Shown: one piece after another, positions 9,227 to 16,446 of the stretch | How positions within the stretch are numbered: the first letter of the stretch is position 1 | Layout of the letters: every line of letters starts with the position of its first letter | Source of the DNA: Kiritimatiellia bacterium | GTDB taxonomy: Bacteria; Verrucomicrobiota; Kiritimatiellia; PWTM01 | Length of the DNA: 64,000 nt | Direction of reading: 5' to 3' | Assembly (NCBI GenBank): GCA_026417735.1 | Contig: JAOACR010000020.1 | Location: 62,001-126,000 of the forward strand | Program-made: the position numbers and the translations under genes | The notes under the pieces: model-generated | What the model saw: only the letters and a program-made list of their open reading frames with translations | What the model was told of the DNA's origin: nothing | The model's database searches: none

Positions 9227-9513
9227 GCACCGCGATCATCGCAGCGGGGCTCGCGCTGGTGCTGTTCGGCGCGCTGGGCACCGTGTTGCTGCCCGACCTC
9301 TACCTGCGGCTGCACGCCTCCACGAAATGCGGGGTCACCGGCGCGGCGACGGTGCTGCTGGGTCTTGCTGCGCGCGCGCCCAGCGTGGACGCCGCCGCGC
9401 GACTGGTGCTGATCGTCGTGCTGATCTTCGCAACTGCACCGATGATTCCGCACATCATCGCCGTCGCGCACGCTGCCGGGCGGCACGACGACGCCGAGGG
9501 GCCTTCGCCATGA
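9223..9513 (+). CDS. mnhG: Mrp/Mbh-type antiporter subunit G
   Basis: This 96-residue protein with three helices is of the MnhG/MrpG (MbhC) family. It shows the diagnostic LPDLYLRLHASTKCGVTGAA stretch (family: FPDxYtRLHAxTKxxTlG) at about residues 23-42, followed by a hydrophobic hairpin and APMIPHIIAVAHA, where other members have aPvaaHaiaRAA. It overlaps both neighbours by four bases (ATGA). Confidence 0.92.
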   Translation: MSTAIIAAGLALVLFGALGTVLLPDLYLRLHASTKCGVTGAATVLLGLAARAPSVDAAARLVLIVVLIFATAPMIPHIIAVAHAAGRHDDAEGPSP

Positions 9514-9749
9514 GCCCCCGCGACATCGCGCTCACGCTGATGGCGCTGATGGCCGCGGTGGTGGTGTTCGCCCGCAAGCTGGTGCACGCGGTGATCGGCC
9601 TCAGCCTCTTCAGCACCATCCTCACGCTCCAGTACCTCTGGCTGCACGCGCCGGACGTCGCGATGACGGAGGCCGCGCTGGGCGCAGGCCTCTCGACGAT
9701 CGTCTTTCTCGTTGCGCTCCAGCGCGCCGGAGGCAACTCCGATGGTTGA
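9510..9749 (+). CDS. DUF4040 / MbhD-like antiporter subunit (MrpA C-terminal fragment as a separate gene)
   Basis: This 79-residue protein has two or three helices. The segments VVVFARKLVHAVIGLSLFS and LHAPDVAMTEAALGAGLSTIVFL match the DUF4040 domain that lies in the C-terminal part of MrpA and forms the stand-alone MbhD subunit of membrane-bound hydrogenases. The conserved acidic DVAxTEAAVG motif is present (DVAMTEAALG). Its start overlaps mnhG (ATGA) and its stop overlaps the EIIA-like gene. No NuoL-like MrpA body is encoded anywhere in the window. Confidence 0.88.
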   Translation: MSPRDIALTLMALMAAVVVFARKLVHAVIGLSLFSTILTLQYLWLHAPDVAMTEAALGAGLSTIVFLVALQRAGGNSDG

Positions 9750-10164
9750 GTGGCGCGACTATCTGGTCCGCGCGCAAATCCTGCGGCTTCCACCCGCCGC
9801 GCGCGAAGTTCTCTTCGAACGCCTGATCGCGGCCGCCTGCGGACCAGGCGCGGCAACACCCCGCCCGCGCGCCGCGGAACTGCGCGAGCAGACGATCAGC
9901 CCCGGCGTCGTGCTCGTGCACGCCCGCCGCGATGACCTTGACCGTATCCGCCTCTCGATGGGCTTGCTGGTCCCGCCCGCCTCCCTCGGTCACGGCGCAC
10001 CCGTCCACGCGCTGGTCTGCGCACTGATCCCCGAACCTCGCAGTCGCGAGTACCTCACGCTGCTCGCGCGCCTCAGCCGGTTGCTCGCCGCCCCCTCCGG
10101 CTCCGCCGCGTTTCGCTCCGGCGAGCCGGACCGCGTCGCCACCGAACTCGGTCTGGCCCCGTGA
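9742..10164 (+). CDS. PTS EIIA (type 2, PtsN-like) domain protein
   Basis: This 140-residue cytoplasmic protein has the order of a type-2 EIIA domain: an N-terminal helix pair (REVLFERLIAAAC), then ISPGVVLVHARRDDL at about 63-77. The His corresponds to the phosphorylated His of AIPHAR in PtsN and fructose EIIA. Later VHALVCALIPEPRSREYLTLLARLSRLL matches the family's final beta-alpha unit. The ATG at 9742 has GGAGG upstream. It lies inside the antiporter operon and overlaps the DUF4040 gene, so it is presumably a regulator or sensor of antiporter activity rather than a sugar transporter component. No EIIB or EIIC gene is present. Confidence 0.75.
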   Translation: MVEWRDYLVRAQILRLPPAAREVLFERLIAAACGPGAATPRPRAAELREQTISPGVVLVHARRDDLDRIRLSMGLLVPPASLGHGAPVHALVCALIPEPRSREYLTLLARLSRLLAAPSGSAAFRSGEPDRVATELGLAP

Positions 10165-10177
10165 GCAGAGGTGTCCG

Positions 10178-10516
10178 ATGCTGCTGCTGCTGATCCTCAA
10201 GGACGAACGGCGGATCGAAACCGTCGTCAACGCGCTGATCGAGCTCGGTTTGTTCGATGCCACCATTCTGGACGGCGAGGCGGTCGAAAACCTCGCGACG
10301 CAGACCCTTCCCCTCTTTGCGGATGTAGGCCGGTGGTTCGGACACAATCTCGCGTACCACCGCGCGCTGCTGATCGTGCTCCCCGAGCGCCGTGCGGCCG
10401 AGGAATTTGTCGACCTTTGCGCGCGCGACGGGTTGAACCTGCGGGACCCGCAGGTCGCGGTGATGGCGCTGATCCCCGCCGAACCTTTTCCTCCGCGCGG
10501 AGAACCATTGGGATGA
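10178..10516 (+). CDS. PII-like regulatory protein
   Basis: This 112-residue protein begins with a beta strand (MLLLLILKDERRIETVVNAL) followed by a helix and ELGLFDATILDGEAVENLA, the beta-alpha-beta start typical of GlnB/PII-like trimeric regulators. The middle segment, in place of a canonical T-loop, lacks the uridylylatable Tyr of GlnB. The second half (RALLIVLPERRAAEEFVDLC) forms the second beta-alpha unit. It lies 13 bases after the EIIA-like gene and overlaps the MnhB gene. This suggests the pair senses metabolic state and modulates the antiporter. The fold is inferred from sequence pattern; ligand and target are unknown. Confidence 0.65.
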   Translation: MLLLLILKDERRIETVVNALIELGLFDATILDGEAVENLATQTLPLFADVGRWFGHNLAYHRALLIVLPERRAAEEFVDLCARDGLNLRDPQVAVMALIPAEPFPPRGEPLG

Positions 10517-10929
10517 TTGACCTTCGCGACTCTCCGCCGCTGGACACGACGCTCCGGCTGCTGTTCCCCTTCGTGCTGGTGTTCAGTTTCCAGTTGTTTT
10601 CGTATGGCGCGAACTCGCCCGGCGGCGGTTTCCAGGCAGGTGTCGCATTCGGAACGATCGTCGTCGTGCTGGACCTCGTCTGGCGTCGCCGCGCCTATCC
10701 CGACCGTATCTTCGAGCGGATGGAGCTGGCGGGTCTGCTGCTGCTGGGCGGACTTCTCCTCGCCGGCTGGCTTCGCACCGGCCGCCCCTTCCCCGACCCG
10801 GCCGCCTGGACCGGGCCGGGACTGCTGTTCTCCAACATTCAGATGTGGTCGCTGAACCTCGCCATCTTCTTGGAGGTCGCCGGTTCGATCGTGCTGATTG
10901 TGCGCCGGTTGCGGGAGCCGGGGAAATGA
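10513..10929 (+). CDS. mnhB: Mrp/Mbh-type antiporter subunit B (MnhB domain)
   Basis: This 138-residue protein with four predicted helices is of the MnhB/MrpB (MbhF) family. It contains the family signature FVLVFSFQLFSYGANSPGGG followed by FQAGVAFGTIVVVL at about residues 20-53, where other members read lYihxhGhxSPGGGFqGG. A C-terminal hydrophobic helix follows IQMWSLNLAIFLEVAGSIVL. It overlaps the PII-like gene upstream (ATGA) and the MbhE-like gene downstream. Confidence 0.9.
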   Translation: MIDLRDSPPLDTTLRLLFPFVLVFSFQLFSYGANSPGGGFQAGVAFGTIVVVLDLVWRRRAYPDRIFERMELAGLLLLGGLLLAGWLRTGRPFPDPAAWTGPGLLFSNIQMWSLNLAIFLEVAGSIVLIVRRLREPGK

Positions 10930-11180
10930 ACGGCGCTCGCACACGAACGATCACCGCCGCACTCGTGGTGGGGTTGGCCCTGTTGGCATGGCGGGCCGCT
11001 CCCCCCGATGTGGCCCCGCCCGCGCACGCGACCGCCGAGGTCGCCGCGCTCGCCCGCCGATGGAACATCCGCAACCTCGTCACCGCGATCTACCTCGGTC
11101 CGCGCGCGGCCGACACCTTTCTGGAAGTCATGGTGGTGACGCTGGCGGTCGTCGGCCTGCGGGCGCTCGGAGAACCGTGA
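10926..11180 (+). CDS. MbhE-like antiporter subunit (MrpA C-terminal domain as a separate gene)
   Basis: This 84-residue protein has an N-terminal helix, a short loop, and a second helix. NLVTAIYLGPRAADTFLEVMV at residues 51-71 corresponds to the N-x-V-T-x-I-L-x-D-x-R-x-x-D-T-x-x-E motif of the MrpA C-terminus and of hydrogenase subunit MbhE; here the Asp before the Arg is replaced. Start and stop both overlap neighbours. With the DUF4040 gene it supplies, as two separate polypeptides, the two C-terminal pieces of MrpA. Confidence 0.78.
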   Translation: MNGARTRTITAALVVGLALLAWRAAPPDVAPPAHATAEVAALARRWNIRNLVTAIYLGPRAADTFLEVMVVTLAVVGLRALGEP

Positions 11181-11491
11181 TGAGCGTGCTCATCATCGCA
11201 CTGGCGCTCTATGGCTTCATCGCCTCGGACCATCTGGTCCGCAAGGTGATGTGCATCGCCCTGATCGAAAGCACGATCATCCTCGCCTTTCTCGATGCGG
11301 GCTACGCGGCGCGCGGTCGCGCACCGATTCTCGATCCCGCCGCCGAAATCGCGATGGTGGACCCGCTCCCGCAGGCGCTGATGCTCACCGCGATCGTGAT
11401 CGGAGTTTGTTTCAATGCGCTCGCGCTGGCGCTGATCGTTCGCGTCGGGCGTCAGCGTGGCACCATGTCCGGCTCGCAGCTGCATGACTGA
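11180..11491 (+). CDS. mnhC: Mrp/Mbh-type antiporter subunit C (NuoK-like)
   Basis: This 103-residue, three-helix protein of the MnhC/MrpC/NuoK family is part of the proton/cation path. It contains LVRKVMCIALIESTIILAFL at about 18-37, DPLPQALMLTAIVIGVCFNA at about 62-81 (family DPlpQALvLTAIVIgfa), and a final helix. The ATG overlaps the previous stop by one base and the stop overlaps mnhD. Confidence 0.92.
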   Translation: MSVLIIALALYGFIASDHLVRKVMCIALIESTIILAFLDAGYAARGRAPILDPAAEIAMVDPLPQALMLTAIVIGVCFNALALALIVRVGRQRGTMSGSQLHD

Positions 11492-12986
11492 CCCGCGCCT
11501 GCTGACCGCGTTCCCACTGGTACCCCTGTTTGGCGTGATCGCGGCGCTGGCGGCGTCGATGGGCGGCCGCGACATCACGCGGTGCGTCGTCCGCATCACC
11601 GCCGCGCTGCAGGGGGCCGTGGGCCTCGCGCTGGCCGTCGGCGCGTGGCGGCACGGCGAAATTCGCCTGGCCCTCGGTGACACGGTGCTGGCGATCGAAT
11701 TCGCGTTTGGTGCCGACCGGATCCCGTTGCTGTCCGCCTATCTGCTGCCGCTGGGGGCGGCCGCCGCCCGCGCGGGGGACCTGGCCTCGCCCGCGATGCG
11801 GTTGCTGCTGCTGCTCTACCTCGGTGGCTGCAGCGGCCTGATCGTCACCGCGGACCTCTTCAATTTTTTCGTGTTCTACGAGCTGATGATGATGGCCGCC
11901 TACGTGCTGGTCGGCGCAAAAGGCAGCCTGTACGCGTCGGTGAAGTACATGCTCTTCGGCGCGCTGAGCTCGTCGCTGCTGCTCGGCGGCATCGTGCTGC
12001 TCTACGCGACCGGCGCCGGTTTCCGCGAGCCGCTCGACCCGGCGTTCCTCGCCGCGGAGCCGCTGCAGCAACGCTGGACCCTGCTGCTGCTGGCCAGCGC
12101 GTTCCTGATGAAGAGCGCGTTCGTCCCCGCCTGGACATGGGTCGCCACCTGTCACGCCGCCACCGTAACGCCCGTCTCCGCACTGCTCGGCTCCTACACC
12201 CTGATGGCCGGCCTCTACGGTCTGCAGACCCGTGTGCTCGCGCCCGCCGCCGCAGCGGTATTGCAGGATCTGTTTGGCTGGATCGAAGCACTGTCCATCG
12301 CGACGGTGTCGATCCCGAGTCTCTTCGTGCTCGTCGAGGCGGAGCCCAAGCGCTGCGTCGCGGCCTCGTCCGTCGTCGCGGCCGGCTTTGTCGGCTGGCT
12401 GATGGCACGTGGCCGCGCAACGGAGGCCATGCTGTTGATCGCGGTTCACGCAGCGGGGAAGACGCTGATGTTTTACGCGCTTGACGGAATGCAGCCGGAG
12501 GGGCGCGTGATCGCGCTGCGACGCCGCGCCGCGGTGGTGTTCGTCATCGGCACCATGCTGGCGGTCGGCCTGTTTCCCACGCCGGTCGGCGTCTGGAAAA
12601 GTGGGCTCGCCGACACGCTGCCGGCAACGATCATCGTCAGCACCGCAACGGTGCTGACGCTCGCTGGCCTGTTGAAGTTCGGTATTCGGCGGGGTGGCCA
12701 GCCACCGTCCGCCGGGCTGCTCGCCGCCGCGCTGGTCGCGCTCGCGGCCGCGACCGCCGCGGCGGCCGGCGCGGGCCTGCTCGCACGACCGCTGCCCAAA
12801 CTGATCGCGGACGCGATCGCGATTGCGGCCGCACTGCCGCTCGCGCGCCAGCTGAATCGGCTTGACGCCGCCTGGAGCCCGCAGTGGCGCCGCCGCCCCT
12901 ACCCCCACCTGAACGCCGAGCTGCTCGGCGCCGCGACGCTGCTGGCCACCGGCGCCATTTGGCTCATTCTGCCGTACGCCCGATGA
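11484..12986 (+). CDS. mnhD: Mrp/Mbh-type antiporter subunit D (NuoN/MbhH-like ion pump)
   Basis: This 500-residue polytopic protein of about 14 helices is the only large antiporter-like subunit in the operon. Conserved elements include DLFNFFVFYELMMMAAYVLV (the FVxfElm helix with a buried Glu), KYMLFGALSSSLLL, a Lys-bearing helix at AFLMKSAFVPAWTWVATCHA (family KaAlfPlH.WLPdAHa), and a later VHAAGKTLMFYALDGM. It is expected to translocate protons or Na+ in the cytoplasmic membrane. The N-terminal ATG at 11484 lies within the end of mnhC, an eight-base overlap. It is the last gene of the operon; glgC follows 70 bases later. Confidence 0.9.
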   Translation: MTDPRLLTAFPLVPLFGVIAALAASMGGRDITRCVVRITAALQGAVGLALAVGAWRHGEIRLALGDTVLAIEFAFGADRIPLLSAYLLPLGAAAARAGDLASPAMRLLLLLYLGGCSGLIVTADLFNFFVFYELMMMAAYVLVGAKGSLYASVKYMLFGALSSSLLLGGIVLLYATGAGFREPLDPAFLAAEPLQQRWTLLLLASAFLMKSAFVPAWTWVATCHAATVTPVSALLGSYTLMAGLYGLQTRVLAPAAAAVLQDLFGWIEALSIATVSIPSLFVLVEAEPKRCVAASSVVAAGFVGWLMARGRATEAMLLIAVHAAGKTLMFYALDGMQPEGRVIALRRRAAVVFVIGTMLAVGLFPTPVGVWKSGLADTLPATIIVSTATVLTLAGLLKFGIRRGGQPPSAGLLAAALVALAAATAAAAGAGLLARPLPKLIADAIAIAAALPLARQLNRLDAAWSPQWRRRPYPHLNAELLGAATLLATGAIWLILPYAR

Positions 12987-13056
12987 ATGCGCCGCACCAT
13001 TGACACCGCGCAGCGCGGCCGTCATCCTGTTCCCGGGACCTGAGAGGCGGCTTCCA

Positions 13057-14295
13057 ATGAACGTCGTGTGCGTGATCATGGGCGGCGGCGCAGGCACGCG
13101 GCTTCAGCCGCTCACCCGCGACCGCGCGAAGCCCGCGGTGCCGATCGGCGGCAAGTACCGACTGGTCGACATCCCAATCAGCAACTGCCTGAACAGCCGG
13201 CTGCGCCGGATCTATCTGCTGACGCAGTACAACAGCGTTTCGCTGCACGAGCACGTCGCCAACACCTACCAGTTCGACCAGTTCCACCGCGGCTTCGTCC
13301 GCATCATCGCCGCGCAGCAGACGCCCGACTCGGAATCCTGGTACGAGGGCACCGCTGACGCGGTGCGAAAGTCGTTCCGCTACTTCATGGACGAGTCGCC
13401 CGACCTTATCCTCGTGCTCTCCGGCGACCAGCTCTACCGAATGGACTTCCAAAAGGTGATCGAACAGCACGTCGCAAACCGGGCCGACGTGACGATCGCG
13501 ACCAAACCCGTCCCCCGCTCGGAGGCGGGCGCGCTCGGGATCATGCAGGTCGGACCGCATAACCGTATCCTTCGCTTCGTCGAGAAACCCGGCGACACCC
13601 CGCTGCTCGACGAGTTGCGCGCCCCGATGTACAGCGAGGAGCGTTACCTCGCCAGCATGGGCATCTACGTGTTCAACCGACCGGTGCTGCAGGAGCTGCT
13701 CGCCGACCCCGAGCGCACCGACTTTGGCAAGCACATCATCCCGGCCGCGATCGACCGCTTCAACGTGCACAGCTTCATCTTCGAAGGGTACTGGCGCGAC
13801 ATCGGAACCATCGGTGCCTTCTGGGAGGCAAACCTCGAGCTCACCGAACCGCGGCCGCCCTTCTCCTTCTACGAGCCCCGCGCGCCGATTTACACTCATA
13901 TGCGGTTCCTCCCCTCCTCAAAGATCAACTGCTGCGACCTCAACCGCACGTTGCTGGCGGAGGGCTGCATCATCAGCGGTCACCGTATCCTGCACTCGAT
14001 CATCGGTGTGCGCGCGGTGATCGGCGAGGGTACCGTGATCGAACACTCGGTCATCATGGGCGCCGACTACTACGAGCACGAGCGCGATCCCGCCCCCGCC
14101 TCCCCCCGCCTCGGCATCGGACGCGACTGCTTCATCCGCAATGCGATCGTGGACAAAAACGCCCGAATCGGCGACGGCGCCTACATCTCCCCGGACGGCA
14201 AACCCGATGGCACCGTCACCCCACAGTACACCGTCCGCGACGGCGTGATCGTGATTCCGAAAAACACCGTGATTCCCCCCGGCACGCGGCTGTGA
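13057..14295 (+). CDS. glgC: Glucose-1-phosphate adenylyltransferase
   Basis: GlgC makes ADP-glucose from ATP and glucose-1-phosphate for glycogen synthesis. The 412-residue protein begins with the nucleotide-binding GGGAGTRLQPLTRDRAKPAV and continues with IGGKYRLVDIPISNCLNS, YEGTADAVRKS, LSGDQLYRMD and FVEKPGDTP. The C-terminal half has hexapeptide repeats of a left-handed beta helix. The ATG at 13057 follows GAGAGGCGG. It overlaps folB by four bases (GTGA), an unexpected pairing that suggests shared expression rather than shared pathway. The regulatory N-terminal Arg/Lys context resembles bacterial enzymes; its effectors cannot be told from sequence. Confidence 0.96.
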   Translation: MNVVCVIMGGGAGTRLQPLTRDRAKPAVPIGGKYRLVDIPISNCLNSRLRRIYLLTQYNSVSLHEHVANTYQFDQFHRGFVRIIAAQQTPDSESWYEGTADAVRKSFRYFMDESPDLILVLSGDQLYRMDFQKVIEQHVANRADVTIATKPVPRSEAGALGIMQVGPHNRILRFVEKPGDTPLLDELRAPMYSEERYLASMGIYVFNRPVLQELLADPERTDFGKHIIPAAIDRFNVHSFIFEGYWRDIGTIGAFWEANLELTEPRPPFSFYEPRAPIYTHMRFLPSSKINCCDLNRTLLAEGCIISGHRILHSIIGVRAVIGEGTVIEHSVIMGADYYEHERDPAPASPRLGIGRDCFIRNAIVDKNARIGDGAYISPDGKPDGTVTPQYTVRDGVIVIPKNTVIPPGTRL

Positions 14296-14675
14296 CCGAT
14301 CGGATTCTCATCCGCGACCTCGCGTTGCGGTGCGTCATCGGCGTCTACCCGGAAGAGCGCCGCGCGCCGCAGGACGTGCTGATCAACATCGCGCTCGAAA
14401 CCGACGTTCGTGCCGCCGCGCGCAGCGACGCGCTGAACGACGCGGTGGACTACAAGGCCCTCAAAAAGGACATCGTCGCGCTCGTCGAGCAAAGCTCCTT
14501 CCGGCTGCTCGAAACGCTCGCGGACCGCATCGCCGCGCTGTGCACCTCGCGCCGCGGCGTGCGCCGCGCGACGGTGACGGTGGACAAGCCCGGCGCGCTG
14601 CGCTTCGCCCGCAGCGTCGCGGTCGAGGTCGTCCGCTCCCGCCGCCCCACGCGCCGAACTTCGCGCCCGGAGTGA
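14292..14675 (+). CDS. folB: Dihydroneopterin aldolase
   Basis: FolB converts 7,8-dihydroneopterin to 6-hydroxymethyl-dihydropterin in folate synthesis. This 127-residue protein has the family N-terminus RILIRDLALRCVIGVYPEER (IGVxxxER with catalytic Glu), LNDAVDYKALKKDI in the middle, LLETLADRIAAL, and VDKPGALRFARSVAVEV with the catalytic Lys in the KPxA motif. The start is GTG overlapping the glgC stop. It ends convergently against a DRE-TIM aldolase gene, with a perfect hairpin between the two stops. Confidence 0.92.
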   Translation: MTDRILIRDLALRCVIGVYPEERRAPQDVLINIALETDVRAAARSDALNDAVDYKALKKDIVALVEQSSFRLLETLADRIAALCTSRRGVRRATVTVDKPGALRFARSVAVEVVRSRRPTRRTSRPE

Positions 14676-14676
14676 G

Positions 14677-14694
14677 CCGTCGCGAGCGCGACGG
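14677..14694. terminator. Hairpin between convergent genes
   Basis: A perfect 8-bp inverted repeat, CCGTCGCG AG CGCGACGG, fills the 21-base gap between the folB stop and the stop of the opposing aldolase gene. There is no T-tract on either side. It may act as a bidirectional weak terminator or a 3-prime stability element. Confidence 0.45.
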
Positions 14695-14696
14695 GG

Positions 14697-15686
14697 CTAC
14701 TCCAGCATCCGGTCGTAAAACTCCACGATCCGGTTCGCGCGGTCGCTCTCCATCCACGCCATGGACTCGCGCGGATGCCGGTTGAGCGCGCCGGAAATTG
14801 CGTGCGGGATGCTGTAGCCCCACGGGATCCGCTCGTGCAGCGGAAAGAGGTGCCGCTCCACACACTCCAGAATCGGCCGCACCCGGAACTTCGGGTTTTT
14901 CAGGAACATCAGCAGCAGCTCGGTCGGGCAGTTGCCGGCGCCGCGGCCGAGCCCGTGGATCGTCACATCGAGACGGTTCGCGCCCGCAATCAGCGCCTCA
15001 ATCGTGTTCGCGTACGCCAGCTGCATGTTGTTGTGCGCATGGATGCCGACCTGCCGGTCGGGGCCCGCATAGCGCAGAAACAACCGCACATAGTCCCGGA
15101 TCTGCTCCGAATAGAGCGCACCGAAACTGTCCACCACATACAGTACGTTCACCCGCGTGGACTCGACCACTTCCGCCAGCGCGGTGCGCAGCTCCGACTC
15201 CGGCACTGTGGACAGCGCCATCAGGTTCAACGTGGTCTCATACCCCTTGTCCGCGGCGTCCTTCAGCATGTCGATCGCGATCGGAATTTGATGGATGTAA
15301 CAGGCCACGCGGATGCAGTCGAACACGCTCTTTTCCTTCGGCAGGATATCGCGACGGTAGTCGGTGCGGCCCGCGTCCGCCATCGCGCAGAGCTTCAGCG
15401 GCGGTGGTTCCTCGCCAATGATCCGCCGCACGTCGTCCTCGTCACAAAACCGCCAGGGGCCGTGCTCGTCGCGCGCGTAGAGCGCCTTGTCGGCCTTGTA
15501 ACCGAACTCCATGTAATCCACACCGGCGGCGCAGTTGGCGCGATAGACCGCGCGCGCGAACTCGTCATCAAACCGATGATTGTTCATCAGCCCGCCGTCG
15601 CGCAGCGTACAGTCGAGCACCTTGATCGAGGGACGGTAAGTGACCCACGAGTCGCGGTGCATCCCATGGCGGGTTTCCGGAGGCAT
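14697..15686 (-). CDS. DRE-TIM metallolyase superfamily aldolase
   Basis: The 329-residue protein has the TIM-barrel start IKVLDCTLRDGGLMNNHRFD at about 21-40. RDGG replaces the DRDG metal/acid motif of HMG-CoA lyase, isopropylmalate synthase and 4-hydroxy-2-oxovalerate aldolase. Other motifs are VDYMEFGYKA, YVVDSFGALY, and the two metal-binding His of VGIHAHNNMQLAYANTIEAL, then HGLGRGAGNCPTELLL. These are the hallmarks of the aldolase-type branch; the substrate is not predictable. The ATG at 15686 is weakly supported by ribosome-binding sequence, and a second in-frame ATG lies at 15662. The downstream neighbour on the same strand is the hairpin; upstream is a DUF1080 gene. Confidence 0.8.
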   Translation of the reverse strand: MPPETRHGMHRDSWVTYRPSIKVLDCTLRDGGLMNNHRFDDEFARAVYRANCAAGVDYMEFGYKADKALYARDEHGPWRFCDEDDVRRIIGEEPPPLKLCAMADAGRTDYRRDILPKEKSVFDCIRVACYIHQIPIAIDMLKDAADKGYETTLNLMALSTVPESELRTALAEVVESTRVNVLYVVDSFGALYSEQIRDYVRLFLRYAGPDRQVGIHAHNNMQLAYANTIEALIAGANRLDVTIHGLGRGAGNCPTELLLMFLKNPKFRVRPILECVERHLFPLHERIPWGYSIPHAISGALNRHPRESMAWMESDRANRIVEFYDRMLE

Positions 15687-15710
15687 GCGAACTTCCGAAG
15701 CCGCGGCGGT

Positions 15711-16334
15711 TCAGGGCAGCGGCCGGATACGGAGATTGCGGTACCAGATCGTGCTCTTCGGGTCGTGTCCCTGCAGCGCGATCGTGCCCGCGGACAGCCG
15801 CCGTCCCGGCATGTTGGCGGGCGGCGTCCAGTCCGGCGGTTCCGTCCAGTCGGTCGTCACCCGACCGTTGATCGTGATCGTGATCCGCCGGCCCTCCACC
15901 CGGATCCCATACTCGAACCACTCCCCGTCCGGCACCGGCGAGGTGTTCATCACGTCCGCCACCGCATACAGCCCGCCTGTCTTCCGCGGGTCCTTGTGCG
16001 TGTTGTTGACCTGACACTCGTAGCCGACGTCTGGCCAGCCCCGCTCCTGAAACCGCGTGTGGATGTAAATGCCCGAGTTCGCGCCCGGCTCCGTCTTCAC
16101 CTCGCAACGAAACTCGAAGTTCGTGAACGACGCCTGGCCGTCCGCGCCGACGTAGAACAGGTGCGCGCGCCCGCCGGAGACGCGCAGCGCGCCGTCCACC
16201 ACCGTGAACACGTTCGACGTCTCCTCGTTCGACCGCCACCCGCTCAGCGTGCGGCCGTCAAACATCGAGATCCACCCCTCCGCGGCCCCGGCCACCGCCG
16301 CGCCCATCAGCCAGCCGACCATCATCGTCTTCAT
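15711..16334 (-). CDS. Secreted DUF1080 (3-keto-disaccharide hydrolase-type) protein
   Basis: The 207-residue protein has a signal peptide (MKTMMVGWLMGAAVAGAAEG) and a single concanavalin-like beta-sandwich domain. It shows the DUF1080 pattern: MFDGRTLSGWRS at the start, FEFRCEVKTEPGANSGIYIH, YECQVNNTHKDPRKTGGLYA, GEWFEYGIRVEGRRITITIN, IALQGHDPKSTIWYRNLRIR at the end. Such proteins are abundant in Verrucomicrobia and Planctomycetes and some hydrolyse 3-keto-glycosides. It could bind or cleave oxidised sugars outside the cytoplasm. It lies 24 bases upstream of the aldolase gene on the same strand, so the two may be co-transcribed. Confidence 0.88.
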   Translation of the reverse strand: MKTMMVGWLMGAAVAGAAEGWISMFDGRTLSGWRSNEETSNVFTVVDGALRVSGGRAHLFYVGADGQASFTNFEFRCEVKTEPGANSGIYIHTRFQERGWPDVGYECQVNNTHKDPRKTGGLYAVADVMNTSPVPDGEWFEYGIRVEGRRITITINGRVTTDWTEPPDWTPPANMPGRRLSAGTIALQGHDPKSTIWYRNLRIRPLP

Positions 16335-16446
16335 GCGACCGATCTACACGACTTGAAGCGTTCTGTCGAACCGCTTTCTCCGCCCCGGCTTGACCCCGCC
16401 GCGCCCAGCCGTATCGTGAGCGCCCGACGCTGATGGAGCCGGAACT

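Noticed and set aside
11412-13097. A minus-strand open frame opposite the antiporter D subunit
   Set aside because: The translation is rich in Gln/Arg/His and contains no motif; the plus-strand mnhD gene with membrane helices is clearly real.
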